Assembly: GCA_016281125.1 (NCBI GenBank)
Contig: JAEEIA010000040.1
Span: 26,784-90,783, forward strand
DNA: 64,000 bases
Direction of reading: 5' to 3'
Origin: Oscillospiraceae bacterium
GTDB lineage: Bacteria > Bacillota > Clostridia > Oscillospirales > Ruminococcaceae
Position 1 is the stretch's first letter, and each line of letters opens with the position of its first letter. A program made the translations under genes and the position numbers. Below are positions 7,017 through 15,959 of the stretch, one piece after another. The notes under the pieces were generated by a model. The model had not been told where the DNA came from. It searched no databases and saw nothing but the letters and a program-made list of their open reading frames with translations.

Positions 7017-8403
7017 GTTCCGCTCCTTTCCGCTGCTTTCGCAGATGCTCCAGCGCGGCAGTCAGCTCCGGAATGGCGCGCTCCGGCAGTCCGCGCTCCG
7101 CATAGCGGTCAGTGTGGTACGCCGCTGTGACTGCATCGAGTGCGTCCTGCGGCGTGTGATGCGCCAGCCATTTGCTGCGGATTTCCCGCACGGTATCGGA
7201 ATCGCGGAGCTCTCCGGTTTCCCATGCAGGCGCCGTCACCAGCAGCTGATAACCGGCGTAAAATTTTTCGCGGGAATCCGGCATCGCCTTCCACGCGCGC
7301 AGCTTCTGCCGCCAGAGGCGCTTTTCCTGCTTTGCGGTCAGCTTTCGCCGCAGAATCGTTTCAGTATCGTGAAATTCGGCGGAATCTGATCTGTGTCTGT
7401 CCTTAGCGGAATTGCGGAGATCGCCGCGCAGGAACGCAATCAGCCGCCCGATCATGCTGCGGATCACATAGAACCAGTCGGAGAGCAGATTGCGCCAGAT
7501 GATCACAGCCACCAGAATAATCGGAATCCACAGGATCAGCCAGAACGGACTGAATTCGCCTTCCAGCGGCGGCAGTTCCATCATTTCTTCTTCATCGGTC
7601 TTGTATTTGCCGGTCATCTTATCAGCAGTTTTTGCGATGAGAGCCAGAAGTCCGTATACCGCTCTGGCTGCGGTATCGCGCATCCATGCGATCAGCGCAC
7701 CGATTTGATCACGGAACAGGAATACCGCCGCAGCCAGCAGCAGCAGACCGAGCACAAGAATCAGATTGGTACGGCGGATGTCCTGCGGAACCTGCGTTTC
7801 CGTATTGCTTCGTCGGTTCACGAGCCGGATCAGCATAAACTGATTGCGCAGCAGAAGATACAGCACTGCAACCACCGCCGTGACTGCAAGATACCACGCG
7901 GAATGTACCGGCAGTTTCGCATAATGCAGCATCAGCGCAGAAAGGCATACCGCAGTGAGAAACGCGGCAAAATGCGACTGCGTAAAGAATGTATCCGGCG
8001 AGTGATCCAGCCCGCGCATCGGGAGGAAAACCACAACAGCCGTCAGCACAACGGCATTGAACAGGCTGCCGCTCAGCCGGAATACAGCAAAGACACTGAG
8101 CGCGGCAGCGGGAATTGCAGCAGCCGCTTTGAGCGCAAACGCCCTGCGCGGGGATGTCCGCAGGCGGTGACCGATCTGATACGCAATCAACTGCACAGCA
8201 AAGGAAACGGCGCAGACCGCCGCAGAGGGCAGCAGAATCTGAAGCTCGGAATGAACGGACGTCAGTGCTTCTTCAAACAGCGTTGTCAGAAGCGCAATCT
8301 CTCCCTGCTCCGCACGGAGCGAAAGCATCAGGATGCAGACCGGGAACCATGCAAGACTCCGGCAGAAGATCGCCGTCACAGTCAGCAGCTTTTCTGACCG
8401 CAT
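7009..8403 (-). CDS. multi-pass membrane protein, possible DUF4129-like C-terminus
   Basis: 464 residues from ATG 8403. The ORF-track ATG at 8409 abuts the GGGGG Shine-Dalgarno sequence, so the second ATG is better spaced. About six to seven hydrophobic segments fill residues 10-300, including LILVLGLLLLAAAVFLF and FWLILWIPIILVAVIIW. Residues ~300-464 are cytoplasmic, charged and helical, ending with TAAYHTDRYAERGLPE. That tail recalls DUF4129 proteins that accompany transglutaminase-like genes, but no transglutaminase is nearby. Function is unknown. It is the first gene of the operon with the GyrI-like and YfcE-like genes. Confidence 0.75.
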   Translation of the reverse strand: MRSEKLLTVTAIFCRSLAWFPVCILMLSLRAEQGEIALLTTLFEEALTSVHSELQILLPSAAVCAVSFAVQLIAYQIGHRLRTSPRRAFALKAAAAIPAAALSVFAVFRLSGSLFNAVVLTAVVVFLPMRGLDHSPDTFFTQSHFAAFLTAVCLSALMLHYAKLPVHSAWYLAVTAVVAVLYLLLRNQFMLIRLVNRRSNTETQVPQDIRRTNLILVLGLLLLAAAVFLFRDQIGALIAWMRDTAARAVYGLLALIAKTADKMTGKYKTDEEEMMELPPLEGEFSPFWLILWIPIILVAVIIWRNLLSDWFYVIRSMIGRLIAFLRGDLRNSAKDRHRSDSAEFHDTETILRRKLTAKQEKRLWRQKLRAWKAMPDSREKFYAGYQLLVTAPAWETGELRDSDTVREIRSKWLAHHTPQDALDAVTAAYHTDRYAERGLPERAIPELTAALEHLRKQRKGAEHV

Positions 8404-8436
8404 ATGCATCCCCCTTTCTTTTTCATGTATACGGTT

Positions 8437-8465
8437 ATTGTACCATATGCGGCGCGGTTTGTCAA
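8437..8465 (-). promoter_or_regulatory. sigma-A promoter of the membrane protein-GyrI-YfcE operon
   Basis: Minus strand TTGACA (8465-8460), 17-base spacer, TACAAT (8442-8437), 34 bases before the chosen ATG. Confidence 0.8.
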
Positions 8466-8562
8466 TTCCGGAGGAACACGGGGAAGAAAACGCCGGCGGC
8501 AGTGCCGCCCTCCGTTTTAACTCCCATTTTTACACAGCGGTCGCTTTTTTGCCCTTCTCCCA

Positions 8563-8591
8563 TTGCACTTTTCAGTATAATATGCTATAAT
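8563..8591 (+). promoter_or_regulatory. sigma-A promoter of the DegV gene
   Basis: TTGCAC, 17-base spacer, TATAAT, 55 bases before the ATG at 8647. Confidence 0.75.
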
Positions 8592-8646
8592 ATGCAGGGG
8601 AGGGGCATGCAGATCCGAAAAACGCCCCGAACGAAAGGAGCATGAC

Positions 8647-9522
8647 ATGGCTGAATACATCATTGCAGCAGCATCGACCGCTGATTTGCCGGATTCGTTT
8701 TACCGGGATCACAATATCCCGCTGATCCGTTACACATACTCGATCGGGATGGAAACTTTTGAGGATGACTGCAAAGAGGAATCCCGTGCGCGCGCCTATC
8801 AGGATATGCGCAGCGGGACGGTCTATACCACCTCCATGATCAATGAGGAAACCTATTATGATTTCTTCCGCAGGCTGATGGAAACCGGCAAGGACGTGCT
8901 GTATCTGGATATGTCCAGGGAAATGTCAAGTTCCTATCAGGCCTCGCACCGTGCTGCAAGCAGAATTCAGGCGGAGTTCCCGGATCTGCAGCTTGTGCTG
9001 CCGGATACCCGCTGCATTTCCGGCGGACTGGGTCTGCTGGTGCGCGAATGTGTCCGTCATATGGAGGAGGGCATGAGCTTTCAGGCGCTGCTGAATTTCT
9101 GCGAGAGCACCAAGCTGCATATCATGCACCGTTTTACCGTCGATGACCTGAACTATCTTAAACGCGGCGGCAGAGTGTCCAACGCCTCTGCGATGATCGG
9201 TTCCATGCTGTCAATCAAGCCGGTGCTCTATGTGCCCGATGACGGCAAGCTGACTGTTTCCTCCAAGGTGCGCGGACGCCGTGCGGCGCTGAATGCGCTG
9301 CTGGAGGGCGTCAAGCGGGACATGGTTTCGCCGTCCGGACAGCAGATCATCATCAATCATGCGGACTGTCTGACCGATGCAAACTGGCTCCGCAGCGAGC
9401 TGCTGGATGCGTTCCCGACGCTCGGCAGCGTCGATATATTCAGCCTGGGCATCATCATCGGTGCGCACTGCGGGCCCGGCCTGCTGACCGTGTTCTATCT
9501 CGGTGATCAGCGCAAGCCGTAA
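8647..9522 (+). CDS. DegV family fatty-acid-binding protein
   Basis: 291 residues, usual for DegV (EDD fold). The N-terminus IIAAASTADLP is the family's first block. TVYTTSMINEETY, LDMSREMSSSYQAS and VLPDTRCISGGLG follow, then DDLNYLKRGGRVSNASAMIG and the C-terminal IIGAHCGPGLL. DegV/FakB proteins bind a fatty acid so that FakA can phosphorylate it for phospholipid synthesis. No fakA is in the window, so the FakB role is only likely. The ATG is preceded by AAAGGAGCATGAC. The gene stands alone, bounded by its promoter and a terminator. Confidence 0.92.
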   Translation: MAEYIIAAASTADLPDSFYRDHNIPLIRYTYSIGMETFEDDCKEESRARAYQDMRSGTVYTTSMINEETYYDFFRRLMETGKDVLYLDMSREMSSSYQASHRAASRIQAEFPDLQLVLPDTRCISGGLGLLVRECVRHMEEGMSFQALLNFCESTKLHIMHRFTVDDLNYLKRGGRVSNASAMIGSMLSIKPVLYVPDDGKLTVSSKVRGRRAALNALLEGVKRDMVSPSGQQIIINHADCLTDANWLRSELLDAFPTLGSVDIFSLGIIIGAHCGPGLLTVFYLGDQRKP

Positions 9523-9531
9523 ATAAAAAAT

Positions 9532-9573
9532 AAAGCCCGGAAGCAGCTTTGAAAGGCCGCTTCCGGGCTTTTT
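9532..9573. terminator. bidirectional terminator between degV and the convergent membrane gene
   Basis: AAAGCCCGGAAGC pairs with GCTTCCGGGCTTT. A T-run follows on the plus strand and TTTATTTTTTATT on the minus strand. Confidence 0.85.
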
Positions 9574-9578
9574 CCGTA

Positions 9579-10478
9579 TCAGTGCTTTGCGTGCCGGATC
9601 GTATGCTTTCTGCGCCGGATGCCGTGCAGCAGTCCGAAAATCAGATAGCAGCCGACCGCTGCGATGATGCTCCAGACGGCCGTCCGGATCACGGCGTTTG
9701 TGCCGCCGTAGAGATATCCGGTGACCGCGGCAAAGGTGTGGTCGGTCTTGACGGCAAAGCGGTCGAACCAGCGCGTGTGCTTCAGCCACAGCGCCGGAAT
9801 CAGCAGCAGAACCGATGCGATCAGCGCACCCGTGCCGATCCAGTAGAAGCCGGTTTCCGGCTCCCGGTGATTGGCAAAGAACAGCAGCAGTATGAACAGG
9901 ATGACGGTGCCGAAGGCTGCGGCGACCGCATAGCCCGCCCACGGGATATATGTTCTGGCGGTTTTCAGCACACCCGTATCTGCGAGCGACTGAAAGCGGA
10001 ACACGTCACAGGCGGAGAGAATCCGCTCTGCCGCGTTGGCCTTTGCCGTTTTGACGGCTTCATGATAGGTGTCATCTTTGATGACATTGTGCTTTGCGGC
10101 ATAATCCTCAAAGAAAGCAGTGATCTGATCGTCCAGCTCTGAAAAATCATGCCGGATTTCCAGCTTGGCGGTATCGCCGCGCAGATATGCAAAGCCGTTC
10201 GAGATGCCGTCTGCAATCATCGGCTCCAGCTTGTCCGGCGTGATTGCGTCTGCATAGACAGAAGCGGGAATGCCGGATGCGCTTTCGGCGGCCTTGAATT
10301 CCGTCTGCAAGGTGTTGGATACCTTATTGGCAAGCTGCTGCTCCGTGACGACCGGCAGCACGGCTTCGGTATTCAGCATCCGGAATCGCACCGAACCGGC
10401 GAGGAATGCAAGGATGCATGAGAAAATCAGAAAGACCGTGAGGATCACGCATGTGATATAGGTGGATGTCCGTTTCAC
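9579..10478 (-). CDS. four-pass membrane protein of the sortase cassette
   Basis: 299 residues with a GTG start behind GGAGGTACAAC. One membrane segment lies at ~8-28 (ITCVILTVFLIFSCILAFLA). An extracytoplasmic region of ~150 residues follows, then three membrane segments at ~180-200, ~215-235 and ~265-285. A basic tail (GIRRRKHTIRHAKH) ends the protein. I do not recognise the family. It lies 30 bases downstream of the sortase gene in the same operon, so a role in cell-envelope display is a guess by association. Confidence 0.7.
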   Translation of the reverse strand: MKRTSTYITCVILTVFLIFSCILAFLAGSVRFRMLNTEAVLPVVTEQQLANKVSNTLQTEFKAAESASGIPASVYADAITPDKLEPMIADGISNGFAYLRGDTAKLEIRHDFSELDDQITAFFEDYAAKHNVIKDDTYHEAVKTAKANAAERILSACDVFRFQSLADTGVLKTARTYIPWAGYAVAAAFGTVILFILLLFFANHREPETGFYWIGTGALIASVLLLIPALWLKHTRWFDRFAVKTDHTFAAVTGYLYGGTNAVIRTAVWSIIAAVGCYLIFGLLHGIRRRKHTIRHAKH

Positions 10479-10508
10479 GTTGTACCTCCGTTGCTCCGCG
10501 CGGCAGAA

Positions 10509-11201
10509 TCACTTTGCATCTGCCGGGGCATTGAATTTTCTGCTGACCGGTTCACACCAGACGCCGATGCGCTTGTCGGCGCTGCCGATGACCTGCGGGG
10601 CGCAGGTATACAGCGTCAGACGGTCGTCCTTGCTGACTGCAAGCCAGTGCTTATCCTCTTTATCGAAGCTGATCTGCTCTTTGACCTTATACGTGAACTG
10701 ACCGTAATTTGTGAACAGCTCAACCTCGTCGCCGGGCTTTAATTTGGAAAGCTCGGAGAAGTAAGTCGTGACATGCGCGTCGATGACGGTGTTGCCGTGG
10801 TCGCCGATGATTGCAGACTGCGAGCTCTGGCAGGCGCCGCGGTCGAGCAGCTCGGCATTGACGCCGTAATACACGCCGACGGTCAGGCCGATTGACTCGG
10901 CGGACAGCACAGCGTACTGCTCGCCGAAGACCGGATAATTGATCTTGCCGTCTTCAAAGGTATCCGCATCCGGCTTTTTGACGGTTTCGATTTCGTTTTC
11001 CTTGATATGCAGACCGTCCGTCGTGCCGGTCGTTTTCAGGTTGTCCATAAATGCGATGTTCAGATATTTCTGGACATAGTGGACAGGTGCCAGGGAATAG
11101 CAGAGCACCAGAATGCCGCCTGTCAGCAGCAGGAGCAGCAGCGGCGTCAGCAGATATGCGGGCAGCGAGCTGCGCTGCTTTGCGGTTTTTTCCTCAGCCA
11201 T
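10509..11201 (-). CDS. sortase
   Basis: 230 residues. The N-terminal signal anchor is LLTPLLLLLLTGGILVLC. The catalytic domain occupies ~85-215. The catalytic triad can be read directly: His in VIDAHVTTYF, Cys in LTLYTCAPQ (the TLxTC pattern) and Arg in KRIGVWC. Size and motif spacing fit a class D-like or other non-A sortase; class cannot be fixed by eye. It should cleave a sorting signal on an exported protein and join it to a nucleophile outside the membrane. Its ATG overlaps the upstream gene by 8 bases. No LPxTG substrate is encoded in this cassette. Confidence 0.88.
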   Translation of the reverse strand: MAEEKTAKQRSSLPAYLLTPLLLLLLTGGILVLCYSLAPVHYVQKYLNIAFMDNLKTTGTTDGLHIKENEIETVKKPDADTFEDGKINYPVFGEQYAVLSAESIGLTVGVYYGVNAELLDRGACQSSQSAIIGDHGNTVIDAHVTTYFSELSKLKPGDEVELFTNYGQFTYKVKEQISFDKEDKHWLAVSKDDRLTLYTCAPQVIGSADKRIGVWCEPVSRKFNAPADAK

Positions 11202-12009
11202 GGAGCGCCTCCTGTTTTCTGCCGCGCAGACTGATCCAGGTCAGTCCGCCGACGGCCAGCAGGATCACGCCGCAGGAGCCGAACACCGGAACGGTCATGT
11301 TCCAGCCTGTTTCGTCCACAGAAGCGCCGACCGAGGTGGAGTCGATCAGGTCGCCCTCACCGTCGCGGACGGAGTAGCTGATGCCGTCTTCTCCGAGCTG
11401 ATCGACGGAAATATGCATTCCGAGCTGTTCGCCCAGCGTGATAAAGCTGCCGGCGATGTCCGCCTGGCTGCCGGTGTCCATCTGCTTGATTATGCTGTTG
11501 CGCTCCGAGGTCGAGAGCGAGGCGAGGAAGGCCGCGCGCTGATCCGCCGGCAGGGCAGCAACATAGGCCTGCTTTTCCTCCAGCGTCATATTGATAAAGG
11601 GCTTTTCAGGCTCCGGATAGGTCACCGGCTCGGTTTTGGTCGGTTCCGGATCCGCGCTCTGGGAAGCGGGCGGGGCGGTGGTCTGCATGGCCTTGCGGAT
11701 GTCCGGGCCGCTGACGCCGAATTGCTCGCCGACCTTGTTCCAGATCTCGTCCTCCTGCAAAATGACCATTTCCGCCCAGACATCATACGGGAGATACTGG
11801 CCCTCAATCTCCATGCCGTTTTCGTCGTGCGGTACGGTTTCGTACCGGTTTTTCGCGTTCTGGATCATGGTTTCAGGCATACCGATTCTCCGCATGGCGG
11901 CATATACATCTTCGATGCTGCCTTCCGCAGCTGCGTGCATGGTCAGGCAGCAGACTGCACAGACCGCTGCCGGCAGTACGGCAAGCAGGCGTTTCCGGAT
12001 TTTTTTCAT
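11194..12009 (-). CDS. secreted, C-terminally membrane-anchored protein of the sortase cassette
   Basis: 271 residues from ATG 12009, which follows AAAGGACGGATCCT. The ORF-track ATG at 12036 lacks an RBS. It has a signal peptide (KKIRKRLLAVLPAAVCAVCC), an extracellular helical domain, a Pro/Thr/Glu stretch around residues 105-135, a second helical region and a C-terminal membrane segment (PVFGSCGVILLAVGG) followed by RGRKQ. The C-terminus has the layout of a cell-wall-sorted protein but no LPxTG or close variant is visible. First gene of the three-gene operon. Function unknown. Confidence 0.75.
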   Translation of the reverse strand: MKKIRKRLLAVLPAAVCAVCCLTMHAAAEGSIEDVYAAMRRIGMPETMIQNAKNRYETVPHDENGMEIEGQYLPYDVWAEMVILQEDEIWNKVGEQFGVSGPDIRKAMQTTAPPASQSADPEPTKTEPVTYPEPEKPFINMTLEEKQAYVAALPADQRAAFLASLSTSERNSIIKQMDTGSQADIAGSFITLGEQLGMHISVDQLGEDGISYSVRDGEGDLIDSTSVGASVDETGWNMTVPVFGSCGVILLAVGGLTWISLRGRKQEALHG

Positions 12010-12088
12010 AGGATCCGTCCTTTCGGTTCGTTTCAAACGGCTCCGGCTTTCTGCCGGAGATGTACCGGATCGTTCCGATACAGCCTAT

Positions 12089-12117
12089 ATTATATCACAA
12101 TATCGCAGAAAATGCAA
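12089..12117 (-). promoter_or_regulatory. sigma-A promoter of the sortase cassette
   Basis: Minus strand TTGCAT (12117-12112), 17-base spacer, TATAAT (12094-12089), 80 bases upstream of ATG 12009. Confidence 0.75.
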
Positions 12118-12140
12118 GCAATGCGCTGCTTTTCGCAAAA

Positions 12141-12170
12141 AGCGTGCGGGAAACCGGTTCCCCGCACGCT
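12141..12170 (-). terminator. terminator of the giant LRR-dockerin gene
   Basis: AGCGTGCGGG pairs with CCCGCACGCT (10 bp) and is followed on the minus strand by TTTTTGCG, 23 bases past the stop at 12193. It is nearly symmetric, with CTGTTTTT on the plus side. Confidence 0.8.
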
Positions 12171-12192
12171 CTGTTTTTGCATCCTGCTGCTG

Positions 12193-15100
12193 TCAGAAGG
12201 TGATCTTTTTGGCGATGTACCGCAGCAGATCGGTCAGATCGGTTCCGTCGGTTTTGCCGTCCTTGTTGCAGTCGGCATTGGCAAGCCCCTGATCCGTGAT
12301 GCCGGCCTCGCTGTCCGCATTGAGGAACCGCGCGAGCAGCACGGCATCGGAAACGTCGATGCTGTTGTCACAGGTGATGTCGCCGCGGCCTTTGGAGGCC
12401 GGTGCATCGCTGCGGATCGCTTCAAATCTGCGGTCAAAGCGCTGTGCGTACTTCTCTGCCGTGGAGTTTTCATAACCGCGGATCACGCCGGTATAGGAAT
12501 TATAATCGAACAATTCCTTGGGGTTGGCAAAGGTATTCGGCGCGTCGAAGATTTCCGTTTCCGGATTCAGCAGCGTGACCGACAGCAGATTCTCACATCC
12601 GCCGAATGCCTCATAGTCGATGCTTCTGAGCGTTTTCGGGAGTGTGATATCCGTCAGCATCTCGCTGTTTCCGAATGCGCTTGAGCCGATTGTTTCAAGC
12701 CCCTCATTGAAAACAACTTCCCGGATGCAGAAGCTGTCGAAGAACGCACTGTTTCCGATCTCCTTCAGGGTGGAAGGCATCTCCACCTTTGCGATTCCTG
12801 TGTTCCAGCAGAACGCGAATTCATTGATATGCGTGATGCCCTCAGGCAGTTTGACCGTCAGCGCCGGGTTCGTGCTGCTGTACAGATATCCGGAATCATA
12901 GAACGCACGGTTCAGCGCGCCGCCGCCGATCACGCGGATGCCCTCCGGGAACGTAAATTCGGTCAGGCTGCCGTCGCGGAGCGATTTGCTGATCTGATCG
13001 GTATTGGTTTTCAGCAGAATGCCGTTCTCGATGACAAAGGTGTCCGTTTTGCTGTCCAGCCATTTCGTGCTGTCAAAGGCATTGTTGCCGACATTGGTCA
13101 GGCTGTCCGGCAGTGTGACCGCTGCCAGCGAGCGGCAGTACCGGAACGCTTCTGAATCAATGGATTCCGTACCCTCCGGAATCACAATCGCTTTCAGATT
13201 GTTGCTGCTCTGAAATGCGCTCTGTGCGATGCGCTTGAGATCCTTCGGCAGCGTCAGCTCGCGGAATGCGGTGTTCTGGAACGCAGACGTTCCGATCTCG
13301 GTGATATGTTCGGAAAGCTGTACGGATTCCAGTCCGGTGCAGTTGTCAAATGCATTCGATCCGATTTTCGTGACGCTGTCTGCCATTTCAACCGATTCCA
13401 GCAGCTTGCAGTTCAGGAACGCGCCCGATCCGATGCTTGTGATGCCGTCCTCAATCACGACCTTTTTGATCTGATCTCCCCACGGCGCCGGGCAGGCAGG
13501 ACTCTTCTCCTCCTGCGGCGCGACAGTGGAAGACGTGAAATAAGGGCCGCGGTAATAATTTCCCATATCGCCGGTGCCGGAGATCGTCAGCGTGCCGTTT
13601 TCATCCAGCGTCCAGAGCGCATTCTCGCCGCAGGCATTTTCAGGGGGGATCAGCGAAGGATTCACATCCTCCAGCGCTTCAAAGCGATAGCCCATTTTCT
13701 TTGCGTAGTCTTCTGTTGTGGAGCCCTTCCGGCCGCAGAGCGTTCCGGTGTAGCTTTCGCCCTGATTGCTGAACAGAACGAACTTATCACTGAACTCAGC
13801 GATCGGATTTACGATCGTAACGCGTTTCAGCGCAGGGCAGTTCATTGCGAAGGGGTTCGCGTAACTCCGTACCACATCGGCGCGTCCGAGGAGCGTCAGC
13901 TCGGTCAGGCTGCTGCACTCGCTGAAAGCATCATCGCCGAGGCTCACAAGATCATACGGCAGCACAACGGATTTCAGTGCACTGCATCCCCTGAATGCGT
14001 CCCACCCGATCGAGATCAGTTTCTTCGGCAGATTGATCTCACGCAGCTTGACGCAGTTTTCAAATGCACCGTCACAGATTGATGAAACCGACTCCGGGAT
14101 CGTGATCGTTTCCAGTCCCTTGCAGTTATCAAATGCGCATACACTGATCAGTTCATAGCCGTCCGGAATCACAACAGAGGTGATCTTGTCATATCCCTCA
14201 AAAGCGCAGTTTGCCATCTGTTTTATCCCCGCCGGGAGTTCAACGGTGCCGGAATTGACCGTGCCGCAGTCCGTCAGAATGTCATTGATGATGACGAACG
14301 GCTGCTTTTTCAGTTCCGCATACCACGGCGTATCCTCAAATGCAAATTTGGAGAATTCCGTGAGTGAATACGGCACGTAGATGTCCGAAAGCTGCGTGCA
14401 GCCCATGAACGCGTAATCCTCGACCGTGCTCAGCGCAGAGGGGAGATGTATGCTTTTCAGTGCGGTGCAGTTTCCGAAGCAGCAGGCTCCCAAATAGGAC
14501 GAATCTCCCGTAAATGCGATTTCCTCCAGTTTGTCACAGCCATAAAATGCAAAAGAACCGAAAATTCCGATTCTCGCCGGGAAGCTGATGCGCTTCAAAC
14601 CGGATTTGCAGAATGCAAACGAACCGATCCAATCCAGCGTGGACGGCAGTGAAACGGATTCCAGATCCTTGCAGTCATAGAACGCGAAATTGCCGATCTC
14701 TTTGACACCCTCACCGATCACGATTTTTTTCACGCTGCTTTTGCTCCACGGTGCGGGTTCCGGAACGTCAGCCTCATCCCGCCGTACCGCGTATTCGAAT
14801 TCGTAAGGCACCTTATCCGTGAAGGATGCAAAATAATTGTACATTTTGCCGCTGCCGGAGATCGTCAGCGTACCGGTCGCTTCATCCAGCGTCCAGCGGA
14901 GGTTCTGTCCGCAGACATTGTCGCCGGCCGGATCCCCGATGAAGCGGAACGGATAGCCGTTTTCCATTGCAAAGGTCTGTGCTGTGGAACCCTCATAGCC
15001 GCAGATCGTCGGCAGGCCGAAAAAGTCATTTGCGGCAAAGCCGAGTGATTCCGTGCTGAGCGGGAGCGTCGGATTCAGGATCGTGAGTGTGTCCGGACGA

Positions 15101-15549
15101 CACTCTTTGAACACGCCGGTGCCGAGCTTTGTCACATTTGCCGAGAGCGTCAGGTTTTCAAATGAGGCGGCGCGGAATGCGTAATCGCCGATTTCCGTCA
15201 GTGAATCCGGCAGAGAAATGCTCCTCAGCGCGGTATTGCCGGCAAAGGCATTGCTGCCGATGCGCGTGACGCCTTCCCCGATCTTCACGCTTCTGAGATC
15301 GGTGCCCCAGGGCGCCGCGGTTTCTCTGCCTTTTTCAGGATCGCTGTAATCAATGATTTCGCCGCTGCCGGTAATGGTCAGGCGGTCGTCTTCTCTCAAC
15401 TCCCATTCAGTGCCGGTGCCGCAGGCGCCTCTGGCAATAGAGCTGATCTCAGTAGGCACATCTGCCGCCGCGGCCGGAAAAACGGAAACCGTGCCTGTCA
15501 GCGTCAAACAGAGCGCACTGACAAGCGCAATCGTTCTGAATGCTTTCAT
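12193..15549 (-). CDS. BspA-type leucine-rich-repeat surface protein with C-terminal dockerin module
   Basis: 1118 residues. The signal peptide is MKAFRTIALVSALCLTLTGT, cleaved near AAAADV. Most of the protein is BspA/TpLRR-like repeats of ~22-24 residues, with the pattern I...AF..C..L..I.LP..L..IG. Three copies of a separate cap unit (CG....W.L.....LTISGSG.M..Y) begin near residues 43, 212 and 640 and split the repeats into blocks. Residues ~1053-1116 form a two-loop dockerin-like domain (GDITCDNSIDVSDAV and ADCNKDGKTDGTDL). It is probably secreted and docked onto a cohesin partner or held by calcium-dependent contacts. Ligand unknown. Monocistronic, with its own promoter and terminator. Confidence 0.92.
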   Translation of the reverse strand: MKAFRTIALVSALCLTLTGTVSVFPAAAADVPTEISSIARGACGTGTEWELREDDRLTITGSGEIIDYSDPEKGRETAAPWGTDLRSVKIGEGVTRIGSNAFAGNTALRSISLPDSLTEIGDYAFRAASFENLTLSANVTKLGTGVFKECRPDTLTILNPTLPLSTESLGFAANDFFGLPTICGYEGSTAQTFAMENGYPFRFIGDPAGDNVCGQNLRWTLDEATGTLTISGSGKMYNYFASFTDKVPYEFEYAVRRDEADVPEPAPWSKSSVKKIVIGEGVKEIGNFAFYDCKDLESVSLPSTLDWIGSFAFCKSGLKRISFPARIGIFGSFAFYGCDKLEEIAFTGDSSYLGACCFGNCTALKSIHLPSALSTVEDYAFMGCTQLSDIYVPYSLTEFSKFAFEDTPWYAELKKQPFVIINDILTDCGTVNSGTVELPAGIKQMANCAFEGYDKITSVVIPDGYELISVCAFDNCKGLETITIPESVSSICDGAFENCVKLREINLPKKLISIGWDAFRGCSALKSVVLPYDLVSLGDDAFSECSSLTELTLLGRADVVRSYANPFAMNCPALKRVTIVNPIAEFSDKFVLFSNQGESYTGTLCGRKGSTTEDYAKKMGYRFEALEDVNPSLIPPENACGENALWTLDENGTLTISGTGDMGNYYRGPYFTSSTVAPQEEKSPACPAPWGDQIKKVVIEDGITSIGSGAFLNCKLLESVEMADSVTKIGSNAFDNCTGLESVQLSEHITEIGTSAFQNTAFRELTLPKDLKRIAQSAFQSSNNLKAIVIPEGTESIDSEAFRYCRSLAAVTLPDSLTNVGNNAFDSTKWLDSKTDTFVIENGILLKTNTDQISKSLRDGSLTEFTFPEGIRVIGGGALNRAFYDSGYLYSSTNPALTVKLPEGITHINEFAFCWNTGIAKVEMPSTLKEIGNSAFFDSFCIREVVFNEGLETIGSSAFGNSEMLTDITLPKTLRSIDYEAFGGCENLLSVTLLNPETEIFDAPNTFANPKELFDYNSYTGVIRGYENSTAEKYAQRFDRRFEAIRSDAPASKGRGDITCDNSIDVSDAVLLARFLNADSEAGITDQGLANADCNKDGKTDGTDLTDLLRYIAKKITF

Positions 15550-15656
15550 GATGATTCTCCCTTTCTGTTTGTAAAAATGTGCTGTGAAGTTTTGCTCTGT
15601 CTGCTGTTCCCCGTACAGCCGTGCTGACAGAGCATACCGAATACTAAGCTATTGTG

Positions 15657-15685
15657 ATTATACTGCGAAATATGTGCAAAAGCAA
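15657..15685 (-). promoter_or_regulatory. sigma-A promoter of the LRR-dockerin gene
   Basis: Minus strand TTGCTT (15685-15680), 17-base spacer, TATAAT (15662-15657), about 110 bases upstream of the ATG. I see nothing else in the rest of the 410-base divergent region except the pckG promoter. Confidence 0.7.
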
Positions 15686-15877
15686 GCATGTTCACGGATT
15701 CTTCATAATAATCGGCGCTTGCTACAAGAATCCGCCGGAATATTTGTCGGAAATACCTGTAACCGATTTCCGCTGAATGCCGTATGAAGAAAAAGCAGCC
15801 TCATTTCCTGATTATTGCGATTTGCTGACCGGCATTTGCCGAATCCGTGGTTTTTCACACTTCTTATGGGAAAACGC

Positions 15878-15906
15878 TTGACATTCGCGGCGATTTCCGG
15901 TATAAT
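15878..15906 (+). promoter_or_regulatory. sigma-A promoter of pckG
   Basis: TTGACA, 17-base spacer, TATAAT, 53 bases before the ATG at 15960. This is a perfect consensus and fits a highly expressed gene. Confidence 0.85.
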
Positions 15907-15959
15907 GTAAAAGAGGAAAATTTGGTTTTTCCCGGAAAGTTTTTTAGGAGGTCTGTATT

